Shown: positions 36,208 through 44,891, counted from the stretch's first letter. The stretch is 64,000 nucleotides of DNA from JADKIH01 sp031417395 (GCA_031417395.1 JANOVM010000029.1:1-64000); one strand, 5' to 3'. The notes: generated by a model from the sequence alone, not told the origin. A program made the numbers and translations.

Positions 36208-36393
36208 TTATAGGTGGATATTGTTTACGGAACTAAACAATCCAAATACTCTAAGCAGCCATATTATCATTACGATTACAACAACAATATTCAGGATCTT
36301 CTTAATTTTTCCGTCCATCGGAATGTAGGTATTTACAAGCCATAATAAGACTCCTACAACAATTAACACAAGGGCAACATTTAATAGCGACAT
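36208..36393 (-). CDS. Thivi_2564-like small membrane protein
   Basis: The product is 61 aa: LLNVALVLIVVGVLLWLVNT, then YIPMDGKIKKILNIVVVIVM and IIWLLRVFGL. Two helices flank the conserved YIPMDxKIKKILN loop that marks this family. Such proteins are common in stress-associated clusters but have no known activity. It sits 17 bp after the 134-aa gene. Confidence 0.85.
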   Translation of the reverse strand: MSLLNVALVLIVVGVLLWLVNTYIPMDGKIKKILNIVVVIVMIIWLLRVFGLFSSVNNIHL

Positions 36394-36410
36394 AATTTTA
36401 GTTTTAGAAT

Positions 36411-36815
36411 TTATTCTTCCACGACCTCTTCTTTGGCTTTGAAAATTTTATTGTATATTTTTTCCGCTGTAGACTTGATTGCTTCAGGATGTTTGGCAGT
36501 AAATTTTGCCACGCCGAATTCAAAAAGAGTTCCCAGTATCCTTTGCAAAGGATTGGCAGACTTGCCCCATAATACTTTCTTTGAAATGATGCCTGTAGTC
36601 AAACCGATGATATTATTTAAAAATCCATCCTTAATTTCAGGAGAAGAAATCGCTTCTTTCCAGGTATTTTTTATGATATTTATCGGCTTAAGACTTTCAT
36701 AAGTAAGATGCAGTTGCTCCTTCAAAAGAAACAGTTGTTCGTTTTGCTTTTGTTGTAAAACAAAAATTGACTCCTTAAGAGCTTCTTGAGGATTTTTATT
36801 TATCTCGCCATTCAT
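36411..36815 (-). CDS. Unknown protein, partner of the holin-like protein
   Basis: The product is 134 aa. Residues 1-50 are a charged helix (NPQEALKESIFVLQQKQNEQ), the middle is moderately hydrophobic (GFLNNIIGLTTGIISKKVLW), and the tail is basic then acidic (KAKEEVVEE). No family recognised. It overlaps the upstream holin-like gene by 4 bp, so the two are translationally coupled and probably act together at the inner membrane (inference). Confidence 0.65.
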   Translation of the reverse strand: MNGEINKNPQEALKESIFVLQQKQNEQLFLLKEQLHLTYESLKPINIIKNTWKEAISSPEIKDGFLNNIIGLTTGIISKKVLWGKSANPLQRILGTLFEFGVAKFTAKHPEAIKSTAEKIYNKIFKAKEEVVEE

Positions 36816-37159
36816 CGCTTAAGCATTTGTGTGATAATGGAATTGCTGAGCGGGGCTTTCAACCATTTATTACGGAAGATATACAAAACATAACCCACAA
36901 TACCGTAAAACAGACCGATTAGAAAAAATCCATAATAAATTTTTCCGAGTAGCTCTCCTATCCAAATCGAAACTCCGATGTTTATTGATAATATAAAAAA
37001 GGCAGCAAAAATAGCGATGACTATTTGAGTAATAAAAGTGGAAATGAAATCGGAAGCTTTATCAACAACTTTTAGATTTAACAATTCTTGCGTTGTCTTC
37101 CCGTAATTTTCCGCTCTCTCAAAAAGCGCCTCTATATTTGCTGCATAAGTATTCATCAT
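36812..37159 (-). CDS. Phage-holin-3-6-type membrane protein (ACT family)
   Basis: The product is 115 aa. An amphipathic N-terminus (EALFERAENYGKTTQELLNL) precedes two strong membrane helices (about 43-65 and 73-95: IVIAIFAAFFILSINIGVSI, YYGFFLIGLFYGIVGYVLYI), then NKWLKAPLSN. This is the layout of PF07332-type proteins, which are chromosomal envelope proteins and not a sign of prophage. It is the second gene of the site 8 operon. Confidence 0.8.
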   Translation of the reverse strand: MMNTYAANIEALFERAENYGKTTQELLNLKVVDKASDFISTFITQIVIAIFAAFFILSINIGVSIWIGELLGKIYYGFFLIGLFYGIVGYVLYIFRNKWLKAPLSNSIITQMLKR

Positions 37160-37213
37160 TCGTATAATAATATTGATCAGGAGGACCTGCTAAAATAATT
37201 TAGCCGCCTATTT

Positions 37214-37492
37214 TTAGATGTTTCCGCTTTGGTGATCTTTCATTGCTTCAGCGTTTCTGGTTTTATTTTTTGAAAACACCCCTTCCGCTTCTGCACTTAC
37301 GTTTTCATACTTTTCTTTGACATTGTTCACCATTTGATTATACTTTTCTTTTAGGCCATCTGTATATTTTTCGCCTTTTTGTAAAATCTGTTTTCTGGTT
37401 ACGGCTCCCTTTTCCGGCGCCAATAATATACCCAATAATGCACCTACTGTAGCACCTGCTAATACACCTAATAATACTTTACCTGTTTTCAT
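37214..37492 (-). CDS. YtxH-domain protein
   Basis: The product is 92 aa. The N-terminal glycine-rich membrane helix (LGVLAGATVGALLGILLAPE) followed by KG, and then a Lys/Glu helical region (GLKEKYNQMVNNVKEKYENV), define the YtxH family. In Firmicutes these are stress-induced envelope proteins; mechanism unknown. It is first gene of a six-gene operon of small membrane proteins, under regulon site 8, whose distal box overlaps the stop of the glycosyltransferase gene. Confidence 0.9.
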   Translation of the reverse strand: MKTGKVLLGVLAGATVGALLGILLAPEKGAVTRKQILQKGEKYTDGLKEKYNQMVNNVKEKYENVSAEAEGVFSKNKTRNAEAMKDHQSGNI

Positions 37493-37532
37493 AATTCTTA
37501 TTTTTTAATAATGTTTCTATTTAATATTGATA

Positions 37533-37598
37533 CAAAGGTTGGAATACTTTTCTCTTTCTTTATTATATAACTATATAAAATAGTTACATTATTCACAC
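37533..37598 (-). promoter_or_regulatory. Regulon promoter (site 8)
   Basis: Distal box GTGTGAATAATGTAA (37598-37584), second copy TTATATAACTAT on the plus strand at 37563 (21 bp), and -7 word AACCTTTG (37540-37533). Offset 43. The distal box overlaps the last two codons of the upstream glycosyltransferase gene. Confidence 0.87.
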
Positions 37599-39983
37599 AT
37601 ACAACAGCTTGTATTGTTTGTCAGTTTCGGTAAAACCATTTTTGAATATCTTTTGTGATGATTTCACCCCTAACGATTTTTCGATGGTAAGTCTAGCCAT
37701 CAGGTAACTTATTGAGGATTCCGCACCCTGATTCAGGTTAACGTAATTTTCTTCCAAACCATCGTAACAACCTCCTGTACAGGGATTGTAAATTATTTGC
37801 TGCAAATGATTGCTGCCTAAAAACCAATTAAAGGCCTCTTGCATTTTACTACGGTAATCTTCGTTTGGAAATGAGTCGTGAAATTTATTTAAAGCAAAAA
37901 TAGTGTAAGCAACATCTATAGGCTGCTCTCCGCCTCTTTCTTTCGTAGCCTTTAGTTCTTCTTTACGCAACCAACTCCGGTTTGAAATTACATGAATGTT
38001 ATTTTCTTCAAAAATTTTTGAAAGAAGAAAATCAAATGATGATTTCGCAATTTGCTTATATAATGGTTCGCCGGTAACAAGCCATGCGCATAACATAGCT
38101 TCGGATAAAATACTGTTCGCATAGGTTAAATAACTTTCAAACCAATTCCAATTACTTTCTGCTTCATGCTTATACATTTGAACCAATCTGTTTGCAAGTC
38201 TTCTAATTATCAATTTAATTTTTTCTGATTTGTTTTTTTTGTCATAATAATACAATCCCTTAATAATAAATGCCATGGCCCTTGTTGAATGTATTTTGTT
38301 TATGGACACTAGTGCGTTTTGCAAAATAGATTCTGCTTCAATGCAAATATCCTTTGGTAATAATGATTTTAAAGAAATAATATATCCCAATGCCCAAATT
38401 GCTCTCCCATTTGAATCCGCCAGGTTGGTTAGATTATTTTGATCCGTAAATTTCTTGTCCTTGTCTACATAATTAAGAAAGTATCCTTCCGATTGCATAC
38501 AGTATTTAATAAAATTGAAGTAGATATAAATATAACTTATATCAGTTTTATCTTTTGTTAATTCATAATGCTGACATAAAGCTATAAGTGCCCGAGCGTT
38601 ATCGTCTAAGGTATAACCTGATTCAAGATCAGGCTGATTTATTTTTGAAAATTGAATCATACCAAAATCGGTTGTGAGTTTTTTAACATGATCTAGATTT
38701 ATATCCGGCATTTTGTATTCCAATACAATTTTTGTCTCTCCAATACTTTCAAACAACCTGGCATGTGCTATAGCTGAATTTTCCCATGCTGTTGAAGCCA
38801 TCTTGTGTAATCCATTTGAGCTCATGCTTTTTCTTAGTTGTTCGTCATCCAATAATCTAATTACTGATTGGCTTAATTGAACAGAATTTTGAAAATCAAT
38901 AATAATACCTGCATTCTTTGCCAATACCTCACGGGCATAGGGAATAGGTGTTGATATAACCGGACATCCGCAGCTAATCGCATAGGAAAATGTTCCGCTT
39001 ACTGCCTGATTCGGATCGCGGGAAGTGAATAAATATATATCTGTTAGCTGCAGATAATCTAACAGTTCAGGCAATGGTAAAAATTTATTTATAAATTTTA
39101 CATGGTTTTCTATTTTTAGCTCGACGACTCTTTTTTCAAGCATGCTTCTATATTCTTCACCTTCCTGATTTAGTATGGTAGGGTGGGTTTTGCCGATAAT
39201 AAGAAAAAGTACTTCAGGATTTATTTCTATAATCGAAGGCAATGCCTGTAATGTTGTTTCTATACTTTTTCCACTGTTTATCAATCCGAAGGTTGACAAA
39301 ATATTTCTTCCGGATAAATTATATCGCTCCTTTAAAACTTCCTTGTTCGCGTGAGAAACAAGATGTGTACCATGAGGAATAACCGTTATTTTACGTCTTG
39401 GAACACCGTAATCCTTTATCAGAATATTGGCAGAAAAATTTGTCATTACTATTATAGATTCTACATGCTCGTTAATTGCTCTTACATTAGCTCTCAACTC
39501 TTCATCCGGTTTTGGCAATACTGTATGAAAAACAATTACAGTCGGTTTGGAAAGATTTTCAAGAAATGCTTCAAACTCCCTGCTTTTATTAGCGAAAAAT
39601 CCAAATTTATGCTGGATCATGACAATTTCTATAGATCGATCGAGGTTTATTGTTTGTGCCAGTTTGGAAAATGAGCCCGGATGATCTGTATTGAGTATAT
39701 ACTTTATTTCATCTGAATAATTATGTTTTTCATTATCCGACTCCAGTGGACAAATTTTAAGGCTGAATGAACGGCTGAATTTATTGTTTAATGCCTTAAT
39801 TAAATCCTGTGAATACGTTGCTATTCCGCATTCTTGAGGTGGATATGATGTAATAAATAATATTTCCGGAACTCCGTTGTAATCCAACTTATTTCCAAAT
39901 ACTTTCCCTGTCGGTTGATCTTGCATATTTTTTATGTTGATCGGAATTCTATTAATGTAATCGGCAACGATTTCTTTTTGCAT
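37593..39983 (-). CDS. Long GT4 glycosyltransferase with C-terminal helical glycosidase-like domain
   Basis: The product is 796 aa. Residues about 45-420 are a GT-B retaining glycosyltransferase: FITSYPPQECGIATYSQDL near the start, VIPHGTHLV, LSTFGLINSGKSIETTLQAL, and the nucleotide-sugar motif DPNQAVSGTFSYAISCGCPV with downstream REVLAKNAG. Residues about 440-775 form an all-helical region (DLESGYTLDDNARALIALCQ, WNWFESYLTYANSILSEAML) resembling an alpha/alpha-toroid glycosidase. In Bacteroidota this protein usually sits beside a GH130 glycosidase, and a remnant of one is found in its leader. Cytoplasmic by lack of a signal peptide; product polysaccharide unknown. Controlled by regulon site 9. 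Confidence 0.85.
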   Translation of the reverse strand: MQKEIVADYINRIPINIKNMQDQPTGKVFGNKLDYNGVPEILFITSYPPQECGIATYSQDLIKALNNKFSRSFSLKICPLESDNEKHNYSDEIKYILNTDHPGSFSKLAQTINLDRSIEIVMIQHKFGFFANKSREFEAFLENLSKPTVIVFHTVLPKPDEELRANVRAINEHVESIIVMTNFSANILIKDYGVPRRKITVIPHGTHLVSHANKEVLKERYNLSGRNILSTFGLINSGKSIETTLQALPSIIEINPEVLFLIIGKTHPTILNQEGEEYRSMLEKRVVELKIENHVKFINKFLPLPELLDYLQLTDIYLFTSRDPNQAVSGTFSYAISCGCPVISTPIPYAREVLAKNAGIIIDFQNSVQLSQSVIRLLDDEQLRKSMSSNGLHKMASTAWENSAIAHARLFESIGETKIVLEYKMPDINLDHVKKLTTDFGMIQFSKINQPDLESGYTLDDNARALIALCQHYELTKDKTDISYIYIYFNFIKYCMQSEGYFLNYVDKDKKFTDQNNLTNLADSNGRAIWALGYIISLKSLLPKDICIEAESILQNALVSINKIHSTRAMAFIIKGLYYYDKKNKSEKIKLIIRRLANRLVQMYKHEAESNWNWFESYLTYANSILSEAMLCAWLVTGEPLYKQIAKSSFDFLLSKIFEENNIHVISNRSWLRKEELKATKERGGEQPIDVAYTIFALNKFHDSFPNEDYRSKMQEAFNWFLGSNHLQQIIYNPCTGGCYDGLEENYVNLNQGAESSISYLMARLTIEKSLGVKSSQKIFKNGFTETDKQYKLLYV

Positions 39984-39984
39984 T

Positions 39985-40149
39985 TTATTTAGCGTTTAAT
40001 AACAATTCATATGTATCATCAATTTCTACAATTCGCGGATCCTCCACTCCTTGTTTTTCATATTCAAATTGATATAATTTAATTCCGGAAATAATTTTCA
40101 AATATGCTTTCCTCGATAGTCCGGAAGTTGTATTGTAAAGGATGTAATT
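39985..40149 (-). pseudogene. GH130 glycosidase remnant
   Basis: A 54-codon open stretch without an ATG, ending 1 bp before the glycosyltransferase ATG. Its 3' half reads LYQFEYEKQGVEDPRIVEID then DTY and then unrelated ELLLNAK. The core GVEDPRIVxIDDTY is the hallmark of GH130 mannoside phosphorylase/glycosidase proteins (typically EYExxGVEDPRIVKIDDTYYLTYTAYDG, quoted from memory in pieces: GVEDPRIV, IDDTYYLTYT). The family is about 330-370 aa, so most of the gene has gone. The remnant forms the leader of the glycosyltransferase mRNA and contains the -7 box of regulon site 9. Confidence 0.65.
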
Positions 40150-40201
40150 TCAATTATAAAAAGTGTTGCAATACTTTAAAAAACACTTACATAATTCACA
40201 C
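40136..40201 (-). promoter_or_regulatory. Regulon promoter (site 9) for the glycosyltransferase
   Basis: Distal box GTGTGAATTATGTAA (40201-40187), second copy TTGCAATACTT on the plus strand at 40166 (21 bp), and -7 word ATCCTTTA (40143-40136). Offset 43. The leader to the ATG is about 145 nt. Confidence 0.85.
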
Positions 40202-40241
40202 AAGAGGTTTTTACAAAGAGTAATTATTAAATGTTATATAA

Positions 40242-40272
40242 AATAAAGAGCTGCCGGTAAACCGACAGCCCC
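40242..40272 (-). terminator. Terminator of the ompA gene
   Basis: GCTGCCGGT (40250-40258) pairs with ACCGACAGC (40261-40269) with one mismatch and a short loop. On the minus strand it is followed by TCTTTATTTTA. It lies about 35 bp past the stop. Confidence 0.75.
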
Positions 40273-40305
40273 ATTATTGAACTTAACACACAATCACAAA
40301 ATATT

Positions 40306-41760
40306 TTAATACTGGGTTTTCAATTCTACACGTCGATTCTTTGCACGGCCCTCAGACGTTTTATTGTCTGCAATTGGTTTTGTTTCACCATAACCAATGG
40401 CTGTTAATCTCGATTCAAATATCCCTTTACCCATTAAGTAGTTTTTTACAGACTCTGTTCGTTTTTGTGATAAAGTCATGTTGTAGTCATCCTTACCAAC
40501 TTCATCTGTATGCCCCTCTATAGTAAGATTTGCTTCAGGATAACGTTTCAGTATTTCTGATAATTCATCTAATTGTACCAGTGAAGCAATTTTTAATTTA
40601 TCACTTGCTGTTTCAAAGAAAATCTTGCTTGCGATTTGGGTAATCTTTTTAACGTCTTCGACAGATATTTCAGGACAGCCCTTATTTACAATGGTGCCTT
40701 TTGCTGAAGGACAACGATCGTCAATATCGGCAACACCATCTCCATCCGTATCAGGGCAACCTTTTAAACTTTCAGGTCCGGCTGCATCGGGACAACGGTC
40801 ATCTTCATTCGTTATTCCATCTTTATCATTGTCCATGGTGCATCCGGTTGCATCAACTTTGAATCCGGTTTTTGTATCAGGACATTTATCATCAAGATCT
40901 GCCACTCCATCGCCATCAGCATCAGGACAACCTTTTAATGCAAGTAATCCTTTTACATCGGGGCAACGATCTTCTTTATCAGAAATTCCATCGCCGTCTT
41001 TATCCGGACAACCTTTAAACATTGCAATTCCTGCAACATCAGGGCATTCATCCAGATAATCAGCAACACCATCGTTGTCCTTATCGACCGGACATCCTTT
41101 TTTATCTACAGTTACTCCTTTTACAGTACTCGGACATTTATCGTCACGGTCAGAGACACCGTCTCCATCTTCATCATGTTTCTTACCAAAATTAAAAGTA
41201 AAACCAACCATATGTTGAACAAAGAAATCGTTTGTTCCTTTACTTACACCATCTTTGTCATCGTTTGTAGAGTTGATAAACATTTCCTGCACCTGAAAGA
41301 TTAGTGTTTTGCCCAAATGAATATTTACGCCGGCACCAAAAGAAGGAGCAGCATAATCAATTTTGCTATGCTTAACAGTTGGGTTAATTGCAAACATTAA
41401 TGCACCGCCACCCAGAAAAAGATATGGACGGAAATCCGATTCAGGCTTCATTAAATTTAATCGAAAATTTAATGTGGCTGTTGACAGTCCGGTACTAAAA
41501 TTACCTTTTGACCCGAAGTAGCCAACTTCACCTTTTGTAAATTGTGCACTTACATCCAATATTCTGCTGACATAACGAGTTAGTGAAAGTCCGTAAAATC
41601 CATAGAGTACTTTATTCGTTCGGTAAAAATCATTGCCAAGATCACCATTGTATTGCATGGCTCCGCCGTGTAAGCCAATATTCCATTTATTGTCGATTGT
41701 TTGCGAAAATGAAAGAAATGAAAGGCTAAGAATTAAATTAAGTAGAAGTATTTTTTTCAT
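40306..41760 (-). CDS. OmpA-family protein with thrombospondin-3 repeats
   Basis: The frame is open to 41790, but the predicted transcription start from site 10 is about 41784-41780 and the signal peptide begins at the ATG at 41760 (MKKILLLNLILSLSFLSFSQ), so that start is chosen (484 aa). Residues 21-195 are an outer-membrane barrel (FRPYLFLGGGALMF, FVQHMVGFTFNFG). Six calcium-binding TSP3-type repeats of the DxDGDGVxDxxDxCP kind start at 196, 226, 254, 281, 310 and 338. The OmpA peptidoglycan-binding domain covers about 376-484, with IEGHTDEVG (414-422) and NRRVEL (475-480). It links the outer membrane to the cell wall. Confidence 0.95.
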   Translation of the reverse strand: MKKILLLNLILSLSFLSFSQTIDNKWNIGLHGGAMQYNGDLGNDFYRTNKVLYGFYGLSLTRYVSRILDVSAQFTKGEVGYFGSKGNFSTGLSTATLNFRLNLMKPESDFRPYLFLGGGALMFAINPTVKHSKIDYAAPSFGAGVNIHLGKTLIFQVQEMFINSTNDDKDGVSKGTNDFFVQHMVGFTFNFGKKHDEDGDGVSDRDDKCPSTVKGVTVDKKGCPVDKDNDGVADYLDECPDVAGIAMFKGCPDKDGDGISDKEDRCPDVKGLLALKGCPDADGDGVADLDDKCPDTKTGFKVDATGCTMDNDKDGITNEDDRCPDAAGPESLKGCPDTDGDGVADIDDRCPSAKGTIVNKGCPEISVEDVKKITQIASKIFFETASDKLKIASLVQLDELSEILKRYPEANLTIEGHTDEVGKDDYNMTLSQKRTESVKNYLMGKGIFESRLTAIGYGETKPIADNKTSEGRAKNRRVELKTQY

Positions 41761-41787
41761 AAGTGAATGTGGTTTTATAGTTAAACA

Positions 41788-41853
41788 CAAAGATGAGTAG
41801 AGAATAAATTAAATCGTTTACATAATTTAAACGTTCTTTTACATAATTCACAC
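41788..41853 (-). promoter_or_regulatory. Regulon promoter (site 10) for ompA
   Basis: Distal box GTGTGAATTATGTAA (41853-41839), second copy TTACATAATTTAA on the plus strand at 41818 (21 bp, nearly perfect core), and -7 word CATCTTTG (41795-41788). Offset 43. It fixes the start of ompA at 41760, since the upstream ATG at 41790 lies inside the -7 box. Confidence 0.9.
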
Positions 41854-41879
41854 CTGAACAGAAAATTTCGTGTGAATAG

Positions 41880-42719
41880 TTAATTCTTCTTAAATTTATA
41901 TGTAAAAACCAAACCATTAATTTCGCCTGAAACATAAGGCAATATACTCATCGTTGATTTTTTTTCAGAATGTACTTTATGATAATGGGGTACCAGTATT
42001 CCTGCCAATGCCCCTGCTGCAGTACCTAACAATATATCTGTTGGAAAATGTTCCCCGCCTCGGAGCCTCATATATGCTGTTGTACCGGTGGCCAGTGAAG
42101 CGATTCCGTAAAACACCCATTTAATTTTGGAGTCAGGATAATAATCAGCATAAACTTTAGCCATAAAAAAAGTCGGTGTAGCTACAACTTGCACATGACC
42201 GGCATAAAAAGAATTCTTTGCTATTCTGCCTGTTCGCTTTTCCATTGGTGTTTCTGAACTATAAGCGTATGGTCTGTATCTGTCAACATTATAGGTAGCA
42301 TTTGTACCAATTAATCCGGTTATCGACATTGCTTCCCAATACAATAATGTTAATTGTAAAAAATCGCTTCGCATCTCCTTTCTTGTCATAAACAATATGA
42401 GTGGCAAAGGAATCGATGCATAAAATGGATAATAACTTATTTTATCAAGTGATTTCGAATAGGGGTATATAGCCCATCGGTCAAAAGCATTTATATCATC
42501 TTTATTTAATCGATTAATCTGATCAATAGTCGGATGTGTCTTATTATAAATTTTTGTGAATGCAAAAACGGACCAAAGTGTTCCAATAGCAATAATTGGG
42601 ACATCGATGGCCGGTTTGAGTTTGTATACTTTTTTATTTTCAGAAATTGAATCGTTTTGCGATGATCCTTTTAAAAACATAAATACAAAACTTAATACTA
42701 ATAGAATTGCTTTTTTCAT
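41880..42719 (-). CDS. PAP2-family phosphatase
   Basis: The product is 279 aa with a signal peptide (ILLVLSFVFMFLKGSS) and several membrane helices. The phosphatase motifs are R147-x-R149-P150 (NVDRYRPY), SFYAGH (170-175, H175) in place of PSGH, and R218 ... H224-x3-D228 (MRLRGGEHFPTD). This is a membrane lipid phosphatase or acid phosphatase; the Ala in SFYAGH is tolerated in Bacteroidota members. Regulon site 11 is directly upstream. Confidence 0.88.
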   Translation of the reverse strand: MKKAILLVLSFVFMFLKGSSQNDSISENKKVYKLKPAIDVPIIAIGTLWSVFAFTKIYNKTHPTIDQINRLNKDDINAFDRWAIYPYSKSLDKISYYPFYASIPLPLILFMTRKEMRSDFLQLTLLYWEAMSITGLIGTNATYNVDRYRPYAYSSETPMEKRTGRIAKNSFYAGHVQVVATPTFFMAKVYADYYPDSKIKWVFYGIASLATGTTAYMRLRGGEHFPTDILLGTAAGALAGILVPHYHKVHSEKKSTMSILPYVSGEINGLVFTYKFKKN

Positions 42720-42751
42720 TTTTTATTTCTAAATATTAAAATAGAGTATGG

Positions 42752-42817
42752 TAAAGATGATTAACTTGAATGTCAAAATTGTTACAAAACATTTTGAAAT
42801 AGTTACATGTTTCACAC
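42752..42817 (-). promoter_or_regulatory. Regulon promoter (site 11)
   Basis: Distal box GTGTGAAACATGTAA (42817-42803), second copy TTACAAAACATT on the plus strand at 42782 (21 bp), and -7 word CATCTTTA (42759-42752). Offset 43. Confidence 0.87.
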
Positions 42818-43016
42818 ATTCGCTTCATATTGATACTATAAATCTGAAAATAATTTTGCAACCAAAAATGTAAATATCAGCGTAAACATTGGCATAAAAA
42901 TTTCAATAGCCCGCCCAATAGTTCAAAGCGAAGAAAATTATGAATTGAATTAGTCTCTTTTCATTGCTTTGTTTAATAAAAATCAACTATCTTTTTGTGC
43001 ATTTGTATTGGACAAT

Positions 43017-43082
43017 ATGGGAATGATGTAAGCTTTTTCAATTTTTATGTAATACTTCTCTCTTATTTGAATTCCATCTTTG
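43017..43082 (+). promoter_or_regulatory. Regulon promoter (site 12), plus strand
   Basis: Distal box ATGGGAATGATGTAA (43017-43031), second copy TTTTTATGTAA ending at 43052 (21 bp), and -7 word CATCTTTG (43075-43082). Offset 43. The leader to the ATG at 43147 is about 60 nt. Confidence 0.85.
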
Positions 43083-43146
43083 TATAGAATTAATGGTTAA
43101 TTCCACTCGCATATATATTTATTCATTATAAACTAAATCACTAATT

Positions 43147-44790
43147 ATGAAAATTTCTATTAAATTATTGTTATTGCTAATGCTTTTCAGCAGCTCTGTA
43201 CTAATGGCAAGTACAAGTCCGCCGACAAACCTTACATGTACTGCTGTAGGTACAACCGGTATTAAAGTAAATTGGACAATTCCGGCTAATTCAAACGTAG
43301 CAGGATATACTTTGCGCTATAGTACAAATGCCGCATTTAGTAATCCTTCTCCTATTTACCGCTGGGTTGGCGGAGGAAATACGAATTTGACGTATACAAT
43401 AACCGGATTAAATGCCAATACTACTTATTATATTCAGGTAAAGTCTGAAGGAACATCAGATACTTATGATTCGCCATTTAGCAGTACAATTTCTTTTATG
43501 ATTTCCGGTGGTACTACATCAACAGGAATTTCGAATTTAACCGGTACGGCGTTGTCAACTTCCAGCATTCAGGTAAATTGGACAAACGCATCTTCCGGTC
43601 CGTCGTATTCAGGATACACTGTTAGATACAGTATTAGTTCAAATTTTAGTTCGGGAGTGGTATATAAATGGAATGGTGGCCCGAATTCTAATACAGCTCT
43701 AGTCCTTACGGGATTAATTGCAAACACACAATATTTTATACAGGTAAAAGGAGAAGGAGTAAATGGCATACCTGATTCTCCGTTTACAAATTCTGTTTCT
43801 TGTTCAACGACCGGAGCAACTACAATAGGACTACCTCAATTTGATCATATTGTATATTATGTTATGGAAAACCATTCCTATTCTCAGATTGTTGGAAATT
43901 CTTCAGCTCCAAATTTCAATAGTCTGATAACAGGAACCAAGAGTGCTTTATTTACGCAAAGTTATGCTACTACACATCCGAGCCAGCCAAATTATTTAAT
44001 GCTATTTTCCGGAAGTAACCTGGGTGTTACCAGTAATACTTGTCCGGTAGGTCCTTTCAATGCAGGAAATATATTTCAACAATTAGGCTCAATCAATAAA
44101 ACGTATGCATCCTACAGTCAGAGTATTGCTTCTGTTGGAAGTACCGCTTGTTACAATGGGGCATATTCCCGTAAACATAATCCATGGACTAACTTTAATA
44201 ATGTAAATCATTCCACAGAATATAATACAAATAGCTTTCCTGTAAATAATTTTTCCAGTCTGCCATATCTGTCTTTTGTAATCCCTGATGATGACCACAA
44301 CTGGCACAATGATGATTTGGGAGCCGCTGATAATTTTTTGAATTCATCCGGAATCCTAGCTTACGCTGCCTGGGCTAAAGCCAATAACAGTCTTTTGATA
44401 GTTACATTTGACGAGGACGATGGTTCAAGTTCCAATCGCATAGCTACAATATTTACGGGAGCATACGTTAATAAAGCATCCTATTCTCAGACTATAAATC
44501 ACTACAGTGTTCTCCGCTTACTGGAAGATATGAATAATCTCCCACGGTTAGGAAATGCTTCCTCTGCATCGTCAATTGATTTCTGCTGGAGTTCCACTCC
44601 CTTTGCTCCAATACTTAAGCTTAAAGCACCGGAAAATATTGTTTCAACAGAAATTCCAACCTCCGTGTACTTCTATGACCTTTCAGGAAAATTATTTACC
44701 GATACGCTTCTCCTTCCACACGATCAAATAATCATCAGAAGAGAAATAAGCGGTGATGCAGTTAAAACAAGAAAATTTGTTATTAATTAA
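43147..44790 (+). CDS. Secreted phosphoesterase (acid phosphatase/phospholipase C family) with two FnIII domains
   Basis: The product is 547 aa. Signal peptide (1-21), two FnIII domains (24-118 and 126-221, each with GYTxRYS and ANTxYxIQVK), then a PF04185-type phosphoesterase (about 230-500): FDHIVYYVMENHSYSQI with the metal-binding E241-N242-H243, THPSQPNYL (276-284), PDDDHNWHNDD and IVTFDEDDG. The tail (about 515-547, STEIPTSVYFYDLSGKLFTD) resembles a shortened T9SS-like end but lacks the usual length. It probably hydrolyses phosphomonoesters or lipids outside the cell. Driven by site 12 and followed by a hairpin. Confidence 0.88.
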   Translation: MKISIKLLLLLMLFSSSVLMASTSPPTNLTCTAVGTTGIKVNWTIPANSNVAGYTLRYSTNAAFSNPSPIYRWVGGGNTNLTYTITGLNANTTYYIQVKSEGTSDTYDSPFSSTISFMISGGTTSTGISNLTGTALSTSSIQVNWTNASSGPSYSGYTVRYSISSNFSSGVVYKWNGGPNSNTALVLTGLIANTQYFIQVKGEGVNGIPDSPFTNSVSCSTTGATTIGLPQFDHIVYYVMENHSYSQIVGNSSAPNFNSLITGTKSALFTQSYATTHPSQPNYLMLFSGSNLGVTSNTCPVGPFNAGNIFQQLGSINKTYASYSQSIASVGSTACYNGAYSRKHNPWTNFNNVNHSTEYNTNSFPVNNFSSLPYLSFVIPDDDHNWHNDDLGAADNFLNSSGILAYAAWAKANNSLLIVTFDEDDGSSSNRIATIFTGAYVNKASYSQTINHYSVLRLLEDMNNLPRLGNASSASSIDFCWSSTPFAPILKLKAPENIVSTEIPTSVYFYDLSGKLFTDTLLLPHDQIIIRREISGDAVKTRKFVIN

Positions 44791-44827
44791 TTTATGTTAT
44801 TCTAACCTTTAAATACCAAAAATAATT

Positions 44828-44868
44828 TGTGAATGTTTTCTCTATACAGAGGGAACATTCACATTTTC
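44828..44868 (+). terminator. Intrinsic terminator between phosphoesterase and DUF748 gene
   Basis: TGTGAATGTTTTCTCT (44828-44843) pairs with AGAGGGAACATTCACA (44848-44863) over 16 positions, two of them G-U, loop ATAC, then TTTT. It lies 38 bp past the phosphoesterase stop. Confidence 0.85.
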
Positions 44869-44891
44869 GTTCCACGCCGTTTTTAATTTTT

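Noticed and set aside
36812..37159. Holin-like gene as a sign of prophage
   Set aside because: The PF07332-type family is chromosomal in many bacteria; no phage structural, lysis or integrase gene is near, and it is in an operon with YtxH and other membrane genes.
40625..41059. 144-codon plus-strand ORF antisense to ompA
   Set aside because: Its Ser/Pro/Gly repeat is the reverse reading of the thrombospondin-3 repeats of the OmpA gene, which is clearly the real frame.
41761..41790. Upstream ATG (41790) as start of ompA
   Set aside because: It lies inside the predicted -7 box and adds residues before a complete signal peptide.
44829..44891. GTG at 44829 as start of the DUF748 protein
   Set aside because: It lies within the terminator stem, and ATG 44892 directly precedes the membrane anchor.
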